A DNA stretch of 64,000 nucleotides from Buchananella sp. 14KM1171 (GTDB lineage Bacteria > Actinomycetota > Actinomycetes > Actinomycetales > Actinomycetaceae): contig NZ_CP159981.1 in NCBI RefSeq assembly GCF_041380365.1, positions 620,001 to 684,000 of the forward strand. The letters run 5' to 3'. The notes under the pieces were generated by a model. That model was not told where the DNA came from. It made no database searches and saw only the letters and a program-made list of their open reading frames with translations. Position 1 is the first letter of the stretch, and every line of letters starts with the position of its first letter. Below, in pieces: positions 18,713 through 27,831 of this stretch. The position numbers and the translations under genes were made by a program.

Positions 18713-20194
18713 TTACTCGTAGCGCTCCCGCTTCACGTTGGCGCCGCGGGCGTGGGCCCGGATGGTCACGTCGGTCCCTCCACCGGGGCGGGCCCCCCAG
18801 TCGATGGTTCCGCGCAGTTCCCCGCGCACCAGGGTCTTCACGATCCGGGTCCCCAGGCCGCTGAGGGCGGCACCGTCCGCGATCCCTACCCCGTTGTCGA
18901 GCACGTGGATCACCAGGTCGTCGCCGCTGCGCTCGCTGGTGACCAGGATTTCCCCGTCCACCTCGCCAAAGCCGTGCTCCACGGAGTTGGACACGAGCTC
19001 TGAGAGCGCTACGGCCAGGGTGGATGCCACGTCGGAGTCCACCTCGCCGAACGTGCCTTCCACCGTGGCGCGCACGTAGTTGTGGCTGGAGGCGACGGCG
19101 CTGGCCATGCGCACCACCTTGCCGGCCACCTCGTCGAAGTTGAGGGAGGAGTCGGCGCTCTGGGACAGGGCCTCGTGGACCATGGCGATCATGGAGACTC
19201 GCCGCTCGGCCTCCTCCAGGGCCTCCTTGACCTCCGGGAACTGGGAGCGGCGCGCCTGCAGGCGCAGCAGCGCGGAGACCGTCTGGAGGTTGTTCTTCAC
19301 GCGGTGGTGGATCTCCCGGATGGTGGCGTCCTTGGTCATCAATTCCAGTTCGCGGTAGCGAATCTCGGTGATGTCGCGCACCAGGATGATCGCGCCCAGG
19401 CGCTCCTTGTTACGGGAGAGCGGGATGGCCCGCATGGCCAGGTGGGTGCCGTGCACCTCGACCTCGGTGCGCCAGGAGGCGCGTCCCATCAGTACCACCG
19501 CCAGGGTCTCCTCGACGGTGGTGTGCTCCTCGAGCGCCTCGGTGACCTTCTCTGCCAGGGTCTCCCCTACCAGGTTGCCGGGCAGGCCTAGGCGGGTGAA
19601 GGCGGAGATCGCGTTGGGGCTGGCGTGCAGCACCACGCCGTCGGCGTCGATGTGGACGGCGCCGTCGGGCACGCGCGGGCCGCCGCGCTTGGAGCCGGGG
19701 CTGTCCTCCGCAGGGAAGGTGCCGGCCGCAACCATGTTGCACAGGATCTCGGCGGCGGCCATCTGCCAGCGCTGCAGGGGGGACATGGCGTTGGCGGCCC
19801 CGGAGGCGGACTGGAGGGCCAGGACGGCGATGGTGCGCCCGTTGTGCACCACCGGGATCAGTCGCTCGGAGATGGCGTAGGTGCCCGCCCACCGCGTGTC
19901 CAGGGGGGTGACGATCGCGCCGGTCTCCATCGCCTCTAGCAGTGCACCGGCCCGCGTGCCGGGCAGGTGGCGGCCGATCACGTCGTCGATGTGCACGGTG
20001 GCGCCGGTGGCCGGGCGGCAGTGCGCGGCGGCCACGAAGCGCCCGGCCTGCACCGGCACCCACATGAGCAGGTCTGCGCTGGAGAGGTCGGCGATCACCT
20101 GCCAGTCTGAGACGAGTTTGTGCAGCCAGACGGCGTCCTCGCTGGTCAGTTGTTCACCGATCGCGGGGCCAAGGATGTCATTGAGGTGGGGCAC
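18713..20194 (-). CDS. pdtaS: PdtaS-like sensor histidine kinase (GAF-PAS-HisKA_2-HATPase)
   Basis: The soluble 493-residue kinase has an N-terminal GAF-like domain (about 1-160), a PAS domain (about 175-285, ending ILVRDITEIRYRELEL), then the HisKA_2 box EIHHRVKNNLQTVSALLRLQ with the phospho-acceptor His near 296. An HWE/HisKA_2-type ATPase follows (ALSELVSNSVEHGF, DNGVGI, GLGTRIVKTLV). In mycobacteria PdtaS phosphorylates PdtaR, an ANTAR-domain RNA-binding regulator; no pdtaR is in this window. The whiB1 neighbourhood supports orthology. No membrane segment is visible, so sensing is cytosolic. The start ATG lies 42 bp from the divergent gene at 20237. Confidence 0.9.
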   Translation of the reverse strand: MPHLNDILGPAIGEQLTSEDAVWLHKLVSDWQVIADLSSADLLMWVPVQAGRFVAAAHCRPATGATVHIDDVIGRHLPGTRAGALLEAMETGAIVTPLDTRWAGTYAISERLIPVVHNGRTIAVLALQSASGAANAMSPLQRWQMAAAEILCNMVAAGTFPAEDSPGSKRGGPRVPDGAVHIDADGVVLHASPNAISAFTRLGLPGNLVGETLAEKVTEALEEHTTVEETLAVVLMGRASWRTEVEVHGTHLAMRAIPLSRNKERLGAIILVRDITEIRYRELELMTKDATIREIHHRVKNNLQTVSALLRLQARRSQFPEVKEALEEAERRVSMIAMVHEALSQSADSSLNFDEVAGKVVRMASAVASSHNYVRATVEGTFGEVDSDVASTLAVALSELVSNSVEHGFGEVDGEILVTSERSGDDLVIHVLDNGVGIADGAALSGLGTRIVKTLVRGELRGTIDWGARPGGGTDVTIRAHARGANVKRERYE

Positions 20195-20236
20195 GCGATT
20201 AGCCTAGCTGTCAGGTTCTCACCCCGGAGGTGCCCC

Positions 20237-20791
20237 ATGGCCCAGTTCACCCACGTCGATTCCTTTGCCGCCCCGGCCGCCCGGGTGGGCGCGCTGCTGT
20301 CCTCGCAGGAGCTGTGGCGGGCCCGCCAGGATGCCCTGGCCAGGTGGGCAACCGGGCTGAGGCCTAGTGAGCTGGGGGCGCTGCCGGACTTGATGCGGCA
20401 GCTGGAGGGCACCAGCGTGCTCGCCTACCCGAACGGCGCCAGCCGGCTGGAGTTCACCATGACGGTTCACCCGCAGGCGTTGGGGGATGCGGCCTCAATG
20501 GTGAAGGCGTTCCTGAGCGGCGACCTGCGGGCGCACGTCACCGAGGAGTGGGGGGCGCCGGCCCCGGACGGTTCTCGCACGGGCAGGGTGGAGGTCCGCC
20601 TGGACAACCCGCAGGTGGTGGTGAGCGCGCAGGCCTCCCTCTACCCCACTGCGGACGGCTGCCAGCGCCGGTTGAGCGGGGACGTCACCGTGAACGTGCC
20701 GCTGCTGGGCGGGATGTTGGCGGGCAAGGCGACCGAGCACGTGGGCGGTCTTTGTTTGGCCGACGCTGCCGTGGTGCGCGCCCTGCTCTAG
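20237..20791 (+). CDS. DUF2505-like protein
   Basis: The 184-residue protein has the DUF2505 pattern of actinobacteria: an N-terminal alpha/beta START-like fold, a middle VTEEWGAP strand, and the GDVTVNVPLLGG...KATEH segment near the end. No signal peptide or catalytic motif is seen and the function is unknown. The ATG at 20237 follows CGGAGGTG closely. It leads a plus-strand run with the OsmC-like gene, thyA and folA, though the 61 bp gap before the next gene may hold another promoter. Confidence 0.75.
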   Translation: MAQFTHVDSFAAPAARVGALLSSQELWRARQDALARWATGLRPSELGALPDLMRQLEGTSVLAYPNGASRLEFTMTVHPQALGDAASMVKAFLSGDLRAHVTEEWGAPAPDGSRTGRVEVRLDNPQVVVSAQASLYPTADGCQRRLSGDVTVNVPLLGGMLAGKATEHVGGLCLADAAVVRALL

Positions 20792-20852
20792 TGCGCTTTG
20801 GCGTGGTTCACGCCCGCTACCTGGGCCGGTGTGCTCGTGCGAAGATGGGGCA

Positions 20853-21272
20853 ATGAGCAGTAACGCATTGTGGGCAACCCGTACCGGCAACCGTTCCTAC
20901 GTGGGGCGTAACGCGAACGGAGCAGAGGTGCTGATCGGCGACGAGCCGGGCATGTTCAGCCCCGGGGAGTTGTTGCGACTGGCGTTGGCGACGTGCCACA
21001 CGCTGAGTGCGGACAAGCGCCTGGCTGCCGCGCTGGGGGAGGCGTTTTCCGCCCACGTGGGCGTGGACGTGGTCAAGCCGGAGGGCGAGAACCGTTACTC
21101 CCACTTTGAGATGGAGTTCCTGACTGACTTGTCCGCGTTGGACGACGCGGCCCGCGCCACCCTGATGGAGCGGGTTGAGGGCGCGATCGAGCGCAACTGC
21201 ACGATCGGCCACACCCTGGCCAACGGCGCCACCTACAACTTCGCTGTAGTTGACGAGGCTAGCGCGCAATGA
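20853..21272 (+). CDS. OsmC-family protein
   Basis: The 139-residue protein has the OsmC/Ohr fold signature: an early strand pair, [20 protein letters not shown] (the LxxALxxCxT helix with the first redox cysteine) and [14 protein letters not shown] with the second. Both cysteines are present, so peroxide reduction is plausible; related YhfA-type members have no proven substrate. The ATG at 20853 has only a weak GATGGGG site. Its stop overlaps the thyA start by 4 bp (ATGA), indicating translational coupling. Confidence 0.85.
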   Translation: MSSNALWATRTGNRSYVGRNANGAEVLIGDEPGMFSPGELLRLALATCHTLSADKRLAAALGEAFSAHVGVDVVKPEGENRYSHFEMEFLTDLSALDDAARATLMERVEGAIERNCTIGHTLANGATYNFAVVDEASAQ

Positions 21273-22081
21273 GCGGCACCGGCAGCGGCTTGGGGGCCTA
21301 CGAGGCGCTCCTAGCTGACGTGCTTGAGCACGGCGTGGAGAAGGAGGACCGCACCGGGGTGGGGACCCGCTCCGTGTTCGCGCGCCAGCTGCGCTACGAC
21401 CTGTCTGAGTCCTTCCCGCTCATCACCACCAAGCGGGTGTTTTTGCGCGGCCTGGTGGAGGAGCTGTTGTGGTTCCTGCGCGGGGAGTCGAACAACAACT
21501 CGCTGCGGGAGAAGGACGTTCACATCTGGGACGAGTGGGCCGGGCAGGACGGCGAGCTGGGCCCGATTTACGGGGTGCAGTGGCGGTCATGGCCCACGCG
21601 CGACGGCGCCACCGTGGACCAGATCGCCACGCTGTTGGAGACCTTGCGCCGCGATCCCGATTCGCGCCGCCTGCTGGTGAGTGCCTGGAACGTGGGCGAG
21701 TTGAGCAAGATGGCGTTGGCGCCGTGCCACGCCTTTTTCCAGGTTTACGTGGCCAAGGGCCGCCTGTCCCTGCAGGTCTATCAGCGCAGCGCGGACCTTT
21801 TCCTGGGGGTGCCGTTCAACATCGCTTCCTACGCGCTGCTGACGCACATGCTGGCGCAGCAGGCGGACCTGGAGGTGGGAGAGCTGGTGTGGACTGGCGG
21901 GGACTGCCACGTCTACCGCAACCACTTCGACCAGGTGCGGGAGCAGATTTCCCGCCGCCCCTTCGCCTTCCCGCAGCTGCGGCTGCACCGCGCGCAGAGC
22001 ATCGATTCCTACCGGTTTGAGGACGTGGAGGTGGTGGGCTATGAGCACCACGCCCCGATCAAGGCACCGGTGGCGGTGTGA
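21269..22081 (+). CDS. thyA: Thymidylate synthase
   Basis: The 270-residue enzyme makes dTMP from dUMP with methylene-tetrahydrofolate. The catalytic Cys is near residue 153 in LAPCHAFFQ. Other fixed motifs are TTKRV...[38 protein letters not shown] and CHVYRNH. Its length matches the usual ~264. The ATG overlaps the preceding stop and its own stop overlaps the DHFR start, so thymidylate and folate recycling are made from one mRNA. Confidence 0.97.
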   Translation: MSGTGSGLGAYEALLADVLEHGVEKEDRTGVGTRSVFARQLRYDLSESFPLITTKRVFLRGLVEELLWFLRGESNNNSLREKDVHIWDEWAGQDGELGPIYGVQWRSWPTRDGATVDQIATLLETLRRDPDSRRLLVSAWNVGELSKMALAPCHAFFQVYVAKGRLSLQVYQRSADLFLGVPFNIASYALLTHMLAQQADLEVGELVWTGGDCHVYRNHFDQVREQISRRPFAFPQLRLHRAQSIDSYRFEDVEVVGYEHHAPIKAPVAV

Positions 22082-22689
22082 GCGTGGAGGGATTTGAGCC
22101 GATGGACGACGTTACCTCCGACCCGATTGCTGACATCGCCGGCCCTGGAGCGATCTGGGCGCAGGACGTGAACGGCGTGATCGGGGACGGCCCCAACATG
22201 GCGTGGAACGTGCCGGGCGACTTCGCCCACTTCAAGCGCACCACGTGGGGCGGGGCGCTGCTGCTGGGACGGTTGACGTTTGAGAGCCTGCCGGGCGTGT
22301 TGGCCGGCAGGGACATGGTGGTGGTTTCTCGCAGCAGCCAGGTGGACCGGGCCCATTTCGATCAGCGGGTGGCGGAGCGCGGCCTGGATGCGACGCTCAC
22401 GGTGGTCACGAGCCTGGAGGAGGGCTGGGAGGTGGCGCAGCAGAGGGCGGCCGCCCGTGGCGGCCGCCTGTGGGTCTCCGGTGGCGGCCAGATCTACCGG
22501 GCCTGCCTGGAGCGCGTGCAGCTCTGCGTGGTCTCCCAGCTGGACCTAGAGGTGGCGCACTCGCCGCACCTGGTCTACGCGCCGTCCCTGGAGCAGGGCT
22601 GGGAGAGGCTGGCGGTCTCCGATCAGGACTGGCGCACCGAGAGCGACGGGCTGCGCTGGCGGGTGAACTACTTCGCCCGCTCCTGCTGA
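22078..22689 (+). CDS. folA: Dihydrofolate reductase
   Basis: The 203-residue enzyme regenerates tetrahydrofolate used up by ThyA. Motifs are [20 protein letters not shown] (active-site loop), [21 protein letters not shown], a VVSR strand, and [12 protein letters not shown] for the NADPH site. It carries an extra ~20 residues before the first strand compared with typical 160-aa enzymes. The GTG start overlaps the thyA stop by 4 bp. Its 3' end overlaps the convergent CpaE-like gene by 22 bp. Confidence 0.93.
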   Translation: MSVEGFEPMDDVTSDPIADIAGPGAIWAQDVNGVIGDGPNMAWNVPGDFAHFKRTTWGGALLLGRLTFESLPGVLAGRDMVVVSRSSQVDRAHFDQRVAERGLDATLTVVTSLEEGWEVAQQRAAARGGRLWVSGGGQIYRACLERVQLCVVSQLDLEVAHSPHLVYAPSLEQGWERLAVSDQDWRTESDGLRWRVNYFARSC

Positions 22690-24245
22690 GCCTTGCGGTG
22701 AGCTAGGCGCTTCTTTTCCCGCACCCGCTCCTCCAGGAGCAGGGCGGTGAGCTTGGCGACCGCGCCGGAGAACTCTGTCTTGGGGGAACGGGCCGGCCTG
22801 CCGTGCAGCAGGGCGGTGGCCAGCTGGTCGTCGGCGCGCGGCACGGGCACGATCACGGATCGGCCGGTGTAGCGCGCGGCCACCGCCAGGGCCTCATCCA
22901 CCGCGCGCCGCTGCGCCGGGGCCCGGTTGACGGCCAGCACCACTCGCCCGCTGGTCAGGTGCAGTTCCTCCAATTCCCCGGAGGCGCCCACTAGGCGGCG
23001 CATCGAGACCGGGTCAGCGGCCCCCACCAGGAGCACCGCGGACGCCGCCTCTAGGGCGCTGATGGTGGCGTCGTCGCGCACCGGCCCGTAGGAGTTGGTG
23101 GCGCCCGGGTCCAGCAGCGCCCCACTGAGGTCTACCACTACGACGTCGTAGGCCTCGCGGGCGGCCTGCCACACCTCCTCCAGCGCAGAGGAGGGCAGCT
23201 CGCGCCACCGATCGGCCCGGGTCAGCCCCGCCAGCAGGTCCAGGCGGGTGGAGACGTTGGCGGCCAGCTCCGTGAGGGTCTTGGCGTCCAGGCGCCCGTG
23301 GGCGGCGTAGCGGCAGGCCACCGCCAGGGCGCTCGTTTCCTCCAAGAAGCCCAGGGACTGGCTCAGGCAGGGCCCCAGGGTGTCGGCGTCCACCAGCAGC
23401 GTGTTCCAGCCCTGGGCGGCGCACTCGGCGGCCACCTCCACCGCCAGCACGGTGCGTCCGGGGGAGCCGGGACCGGACCACACTGCGATCAGGTCGCTGC
23501 CGCCGCCCCCTTCGGTCTCCAGGTAACCGGTGTCCAAGGCGGCCTGCCCGGGGGCACCAAAGGGACTGGCCCCGAAGGCGGGGGCCGTACCCGGCACCGG
23601 GGCACTCGCCACCGGCGCCGCCAGCGCCTCCGCGCTCGCGGCCGGGGCGGCCGCCTCCAGCGGGGAGGGCAGCACGGCCGTTGCCGTGGCGTCTGACTGC
23701 GGGAGGGCGGCCAGCGTGCCACCCTGCGCTGCGGGCACGGCCTGCCCGGGCCCGCTCAGGGGCGCCTGGCCCCGCTGGCCCCGCTCGCCCTGCGCCGGCC
23801 CGCCCGGGCCGGGGTCCATCGGGTCGGTGGAGTCCAGCAGCCCCTCCGGTCCGGCAGGTACCGGCGCGGTGAGGAGGGCGGCCAGCGGGGCAACGTCGTC
23901 CCCCCTGACCAGGTGTTCCAACACCTCCACGCAGGCGCCGGCGCTCGCATCGAGCGGCACGAAGGCATCGGCTAGGTCTGCGGCCCGGGCCTCATCCCCC
24001 GGCGCGCAGGCCAGCACCACCTTCACGCCGGCCCGGTGCAGGGCGGTGACGGTGGCGCGGTCCACATTCTCCATCTCCAGACTGATCAGGGCGAGCTCGC
24101 CCAGGCCGGCCGACGAGCAGGCCAGCAGCTCCACCACGTCGGCGCAGCGGCGCTCGACGTAGATGGGTCCGCTAGCTAGCTTGCGGACCAGTTCCTCCTC
24201 CAGCGCACCCTCCAGGCACAGGAGCACCCCGAAGCTCTCAGTCAC
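22668..24245 (-). CDS. CpaE/TadZ-like MinD-family ATPase
   Basis: The product is about 525 aa. The first ~130 residues are receiver-like (VLLCLEGALEEELV...). A Pro/Ala/Gly-rich linker of about 120 residues follows, then a ParA/MinD domain. The P-loop region reads VWSGPGSPGRTVLAVEVA, so the deviant Walker lysine is replaced by Arg and its chemistry may be altered. VVVDLSGALLDPGATNS is the switch region. In Tad systems CpaE/TadZ localises the pilus machine. The GTG at 24245 follows GGGAGAG and lies 5 bp after the SAF-domain gene, so the two are coupled. The rest of the Tad locus is 35 kb away at 58958-63718. Confidence 0.8.
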   Translation of the reverse strand: MTESFGVLLCLEGALEEELVRKLASGPIYVERRCADVVELLACSSAGLGELALISLEMENVDRATVTALHRAGVKVVLACAPGDEARAADLADAFVPLDASAGACVEVLEHLVRGDDVAPLAALLTAPVPAGPEGLLDSTDPMDPGPGGPAQGERGQRGQAPLSGPGQAVPAAQGGTLAALPQSDATATAVLPSPLEAAAPAASAEALAAPVASAPVPGTAPAFGASPFGAPGQAALDTGYLETEGGGGSDLIAVWSGPGSPGRTVLAVEVAAECAAQGWNTLLVDADTLGPCLSQSLGFLEETSALAVACRYAAHGRLDAKTLTELAANVSTRLDLLAGLTRADRWRELPSSALEEVWQAAREAYDVVVVDLSGALLDPGATNSYGPVRDDATISALEAASAVLLVGAADPVSMRRLVGASGELEELHLTSGRVVLAVNRAPAQRRAVDEALAVAARYTGRSVIVPVPRADDQLATALLHGRPARSPKTEFSGAVAKLTALLLEERVREKKRLAHRKAQQERAK

Positions 24246-24250
24246 GGCGC

Positions 24251-24895
24251 CTACTCTCCCACCCCGGTCGGGACCAGGGTCAGGCCGCCGGGGGCGGAGA
24301 TCGCGGCCAGCACGGTCTGCAGGCTTGCCTCGGGCACCACCAGTTCCACACTGTTTGCCGAGGGCAGGCGCCCCAGCCCGCCGCTGGCCTCCGGCAGGCG
24401 GGCGATCACTAGGCCGTCGGCCACCTTCTCCGGCTCCGTCTGCCGCTCGCGCAGGCTCGAGGTGCCCGTATCGGGCAGCTTCCACAGCTCCACCTGGCTA
24501 CCCACCACTGCGGTCTGGGGCAGCTCGCCGCGCACCGGCACCATGACGCGGCGCAGCTGCAACTCCCCTGCGGCCGCGATCGCGTTGACGGAAAGGAGCT
24601 CACCGGCCTTGATGGAACGGCTGGCGATGGTGCCCTCCTCGAGGGTGCGCACGTAGCTGTCCTCGGCCTCGCCCAGGTTGACCGGGACGGACCTGACCAT
24701 GTCCTGCGTGATCACCTTGCCCTGCTCCACGGTCTGGGTGAGCATCAGGAAGGAGGTCTTGCTGGTGGCCTTACCCACCACCACCGCCCCGAGCGCCACG
24801 GACGCGCACACCAGGAGGATCCCGATGATCAGGCGGGGGTCGGTCAGACGGGAGCGCCGCAAGCGGGCCGGGTTAGCTTTGTTCCGCACCCACAC
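24251..24895 (-). CDS. CpaB/RcpC-like SAF-domain pilus protein
   Basis: The ~214-residue protein has an N-terminal membrane segment (LIIGILLVCASVALGAVVVG). A SAF domain follows (VITQDMVRSVPVNLG, IASRSIKAGELLSVNAI), then a C-terminal domain typical of RcpC/CpaB. In Tad/Flp pili this protein lies on the outer side of the membrane and may help assembly or wall passage. The GTG at 24895 follows AAAGAGGG by 6 bp; an upstream TTG would add 11 residues. It forms a two-gene unit with the CpaE-like ATPase and diverges from a small HTH gene. Confidence 0.8.
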   Translation of the reverse strand: MWVRNKANPARLRRSRLTDPRLIIGILLVCASVALGAVVVGKATSKTSFLMLTQTVEQGKVITQDMVRSVPVNLGEAEDSYVRTLEEGTIASRSIKAGELLSVNAIAAAGELQLRRVMVPVRGELPQTAVVGSQVELWKLPDTGTSSLRERQTEPEKVADGLVIARLPEASGGLGRLPSANSVELVVPEASLQTVLAAISAPGGLTLVPTGVGE

Positions 24896-25002
24896 ATATT
24901 GCCCTCTTTGCGGGCAAAACGGGGCCAATCCACAGTGTCGTGTTTATCCACATTGCCTTGCGCGTGTGTGCACCAACTGGCACGAAATGACATGATTGGG
25001 GC

Positions 25003-25221
25003 ATGACACGCAGGTTCTTCACGGTAGCTGACGTAGCCGAGCAGCTGGGGGTTTCCGTCTCCGCAGTACGCGCCATGCTCCACAGCGGGGAACTCCTTGG
25101 CATCCAGGTGGGTGGCAAGAACGTTTGGCGCATCGAGGACTCCGAGCTCGACGCCTACATCGAACGCGCCTACGCGGCAAACAAGGAGCGCATCGCCGCA
25201 GAGGGCTTCCGGGTGGGCTAG
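25003..25221 (+). CDS. Small helix-turn-helix (excisionase-type) DNA-binding protein
   Basis: The 72-residue protein is a single HTH_17/MerR-like winged helix: FTVADVAEQLGVSVSAVRAM then the wing GGKNVWRIEDSELDAYIE. Such small proteins are called excisionase-family, but many chromosomal ones are plain regulators (BldC-like). No integrase is nearby, so an excision role is unlikely. BldC-type control of the divergent pilus pair is an attractive but unproven idea. The ATG at 25003 has no clear Shine-Dalgarno. Confidence 0.82.
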   Translation: MTRRFFTVADVAEQLGVSVSAVRAMLHSGELLGIQVGGKNVWRIEDSELDAYIERAYAANKERIAAEGFRVG

Positions 25222-25270
25222 GCAAAACGCCCGCCTATGAGAAAGCGGCGCCTCGCGGCCGGGTTCGTCC

Positions 25271-25330
25271 CGGGGCGGGGCGCTACTTCTTGCCCACTCC
25301 TGCCGGGGCGGGGCGCTACTTCTTGCCCAC
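25271..25330. repeat. 33-bp offset tandem duplication covering the helicase stop codon
   Basis: CGGGGCGGGGCGCTACTTCT followed by TGCCCAC occurs at 25271 and again at 25304. The right copy encodes the last five codons and the stop of the leftward helicase gene; the left copy is the same sequence duplicated past the stop. Confidence 0.85.
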
Positions 25331-27352
25331 GAACCACCGGCGCAGCTGCTCTATTCGCGCCTCGATCTGCTCGGTGGTCGCCTTGGCCACCTCCGGCCCG
25401 CCGCAGCGGCGGCGCAGGTCGGCGTGCACGTTGGCGTGCGGCTCCCCGGAGCGTTGCGCCCACGCGCTGACCAGGCGCTGCAGCTCCTTGCGGCGCTGGG
25501 CGCGCTGGCGGTGGTCGCTCACCCCGGCGTTGGAGTCGCGCAGCGCCGCGGCGGCGCGCTCGCGCTCCTGCTGGGCCAGCTGGGAGGCCTGGCGGTCGCG
25601 CAGCGCGGAGGTGAACTCGTCCATCTCCATGAAGCCAGGCAGCTCCAGGTAGGACTGCTCGGCCACCGATCCCACGGCCGCCTCGGTGCCGAACTCGCCG
25701 CCGGCAAAGAGCACGCGGTCAAAGGAGGCGTCGGCGTCCAGGGCCTCGAACTGGCCGAACAGGTCGTCGCTGGCGTTTTCCACCCGGTTGGCCTGGGCGA
25801 TCAGCGCCTCCTCGGGGTGGAAGTCGCCCTCTTCCGCGCTCCCGGCGGGCTTGCCGAGCGCGTGGTCGCGTTCCACCTCTAGCTCGCCGGCCAGCTCCAG
25901 CAGCGGCGCCACGGAGGGCAGGAAGATGGAGGCGGTCTCGCCGCGCCGGCGGGCGCGCACGAACCGGCCCACGGCCTGCGCGAAGAACAGGGGGGTGGCG
26001 GTGTTGGTGGCGTACACGCCCACCGCGAGGCGCGGGATGTCCACGCCCTCGCTGACCATGCGCACTGCCACTAGCCAGCGGCTGCGGGAGGCGGAGTACT
26101 TGTCGATCTGCTCGGAGGCGCCGGAGTCGTCTGAGAGCACCACGGTGGGCGCCTCACCGCTGATCTGGCGCAGCAGGGCGGCGTAGGCGCGCGCGGCCTT
26201 CTGGTCGGTGGCGATCACCAGGGCGCCGGCGTCGGGCACGGAGCGGCGCACCTCGGTCAGGCGCTTGTCTGCGGCCTCCAGCACGGCGGTGATCCACTCG
26301 CCGCTGGGGTCCAGGGCGGTGCGCCAGGCCTGCTTGGTGAGGTCCTTGGTGAGGGGTTCGCCCAGGCGGGCGGCGTATTCCTCCCCGGCGCGGGTGCGCC
26401 AGGCCATCGTGCCGGAGTAGGCCAGGAAGAGCACTGGGCGCACCACGCCGTCGCGCAGCGCGTCGCCGTAGCCGTAGGAGTGGTCCGCCCGCGAGCGCAG
26501 CACGCCGTGCTCGTCCTCGACGTAGCGCACGAAGGGGATCTTGGACTCGTCCGAACGGAAGGGGGTGCCGGTCAGGGACAGGCGGCGGGTGGCCTTGCCG
26601 AAGGCCTCGCCGATGCCGTCTCCCCAGGAGCGGGCGTCGCCGCCGTGGTGGATCTCGTCCAGGATCACCATGGTGGGGGCGGAGGCGGTGCGGCGGCGGT
26701 GGACGGCGGGGTTGGAGGCCACCTGGGCGTAGGTGACGGCCACGCCGTGGTAGTGGCTGCCCTCTTCCTCTTGCGCGTTGGCGAAGGCGGGGTCCAGGCG
26801 GATGCCCACGCGGGCGGCGGCGTCGGCCCACTGCACCTTCAGGTGCTCGGTGGGGCAGACCACCACGACGCGCTTGACGGTGCCGCGCGCCAGTTGTTCC
26901 ACAGCCACGCGCAGCGCGAAGGTGGTCTTGCCCGCGCCCGGGGTGGCCACGGCCAGGAAGTCCTGCGGGTCGGCGGCCAGGTACTTCTCTAGGGCGGCGG
27001 CCTGCCAGGCGCGCAGGGAGCCGGCCGTTCCCCACGCGGCGCGCGCCGGGAAGGACGGGGAGAGTTGGGAGGCGGCGTGCACCGAGGCGCTGGCCGGGTT
27101 GGGGGCGCCGCTGCGGGAGGCGGGCGTGCGTGCCGGCGCCCCGCCTGGGGTGGCGCCCGCCGCGTTGCTGCTGGAGGTGGCCGACGTTGCCGCCGCGCCG
27201 CCCCGATCAGCGGACGGGTGCGTTTCCTCGCCCGGGGAGGTGGTGGGGCGCGGCCAGGCGGGTTGGGCTGTTGGCGGGGCGGTTGCGGGCAGCGCGGACC
27301 CCGGCCCGAACAAAGCGAGCTGGTCCTCGGCCCCGGCGGGGGCGGTGCTCAC
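25316..27352 (-). CDS. Superfamily 2 DEAD/DEAH-box helicase
   Basis: The ~678-residue protein has a low-complexity N-terminus (first ~110 residues, Ala/Pro/Ser-rich). The helicase core begins with LRAWQAAALEKYL, then Walker A ATPGAGKTT, motif II DEIHH, motif III LSLTGTPFR, motif V MVSEGVDIPRL and motif VI QAVGRFVRARR. The layout matches the actinobacterial XPB/RadD-like helicases thought to act in DNA repair. The GTG at 27352 shares one base with the upstream stop (TAGTG), so it is translationally coupled to the DUF3039 gene, a pairing I recall from other actinobacteria. Confidence 0.9.
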   Translation of the reverse strand: MSTAPAGAEDQLALFGPGSALPATAPPTAQPAWPRPTTSPGEETHPSADRGGAAATSATSSSNAAGATPGGAPARTPASRSGAPNPASASVHAASQLSPSFPARAAWGTAGSLRAWQAAALEKYLAADPQDFLAVATPGAGKTTFALRVAVEQLARGTVKRVVVVCPTEHLKVQWADAAARVGIRLDPAFANAQEEEGSHYHGVAVTYAQVASNPAVHRRRTASAPTMVILDEIHHGGDARSWGDGIGEAFGKATRRLSLTGTPFRSDESKIPFVRYVEDEHGVLRSRADHSYGYGDALRDGVVRPVLFLAYSGTMAWRTRAGEEYAARLGEPLTKDLTKQAWRTALDPSGEWITAVLEAADKRLTEVRRSVPDAGALVIATDQKAARAYAALLRQISGEAPTVVLSDDSGASEQIDKYSASRSRWLVAVRMVSEGVDIPRLAVGVYATNTATPLFFAQAVGRFVRARRRGETASIFLPSVAPLLELAGELEVERDHALGKPAGSAEEGDFHPEEALIAQANRVENASDDLFGQFEALDADASFDRVLFAGGEFGTEAAVGSVAEQSYLELPGFMEMDEFTSALRDRQASQLAQQERERAAAALRDSNAGVSDHRQRAQRRKELQRLVSAWAQRSGEPHANVHADLRRRCGGPEVAKATTEQIEARIEQLRRWFVGKK

Positions 27353-27666
27353 TAGCGCTTGCCGCCCCAGTTGAAGGGCCAGCGCGCTCCCCCACCGCCA
27401 CCGGTGAGCTCCTGCATGATCTGCTTGCAGGTGGGGCAGACCGGGTAGTTCTTGGGGTCGCGACCGGGCACCCACACCTTGCCGCACAGGGCGACTACGG
27501 GGGCGCCGCTGATCGCGGAGGCGGCCACCTTGTCCTTGCGGACGTAGTGGGCAAAGCGGTCGCCGTCGCCGTCTGAGGACTCCGGCTGGGTGGCCGTCTC
27601 CTCGCGCTCGAGCACGCCTACAGAGGTCTCGCCCTCGGTCTCGGTTGCTAGCACAGGAGTTCGCAT
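27352..27666 (-). CDS. DUF3039-family protein with zinc-ribbon-like cysteines
   Basis: This 104-residue protein carries FAHYVRKDKVAAS, ALCGKVWVPGRDP and CPTCKQIMQEL, the DUF3039 pattern. The CPTC pair plus the Cys of ALCGK suggest a metal site. Its function is not established. It is encoded directly upstream of the helicase with a one-base stop-start overlap, so it may be an accessory factor of that enzyme. The ATG at 27666 is chosen because residues upstream (Pro/Arg-rich) look non-coding. Confidence 0.82.
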   Translation of the reverse strand: MRTPVLATETEGETSVGVLEREETATQPESSDGDGDRFAHYVRKDKVAASAISGAPVVALCGKVWVPGRDPKNYPVCPTCKQIMQELTGGGGGARWPFNWGGKR

Positions 27667-27741
27667 GCCCACCAGTCTATGCCGCGCTGGAAGCGGCGGC
27701 GCGGCGGGCGGGCGTGAGATTCTTCCCGCGCCGGGAACGGG

Positions 27742-27778
27742 TGTGCCCCCGCTGGGGAGATTCCCTAGCGGGGGCACA
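27742..27778 (-). terminator. Hairpin downstream of nagB
   Basis: TGTGCCCCCGCT pairs with AGCGGGGGCACA, and an inner GGGA/TCCC extends the stem. It lies 54 bp past the leftward nagB stop and before the DUF3039 promoter region. Confidence 0.65.
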
Positions 27779-27831
27779 ACACCGGCCTGCTTAGTCCCCG
27801 CGCGCTGGGGGACGGCGCTAAGCGGCCTGGA

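Noticed and set aside
25003-25221. Excisionase of a prophage or integrative element
   Set aside because: No integrase, phage gene or att site is near; the protein equally fits a BldC-like chromosomal regulator.
27742-27778. Riboswitch upstream of the DUF3039-helicase unit
   Set aside because: The hairpin is a simple stem downstream of nagB; no conserved aptamer core is visible.
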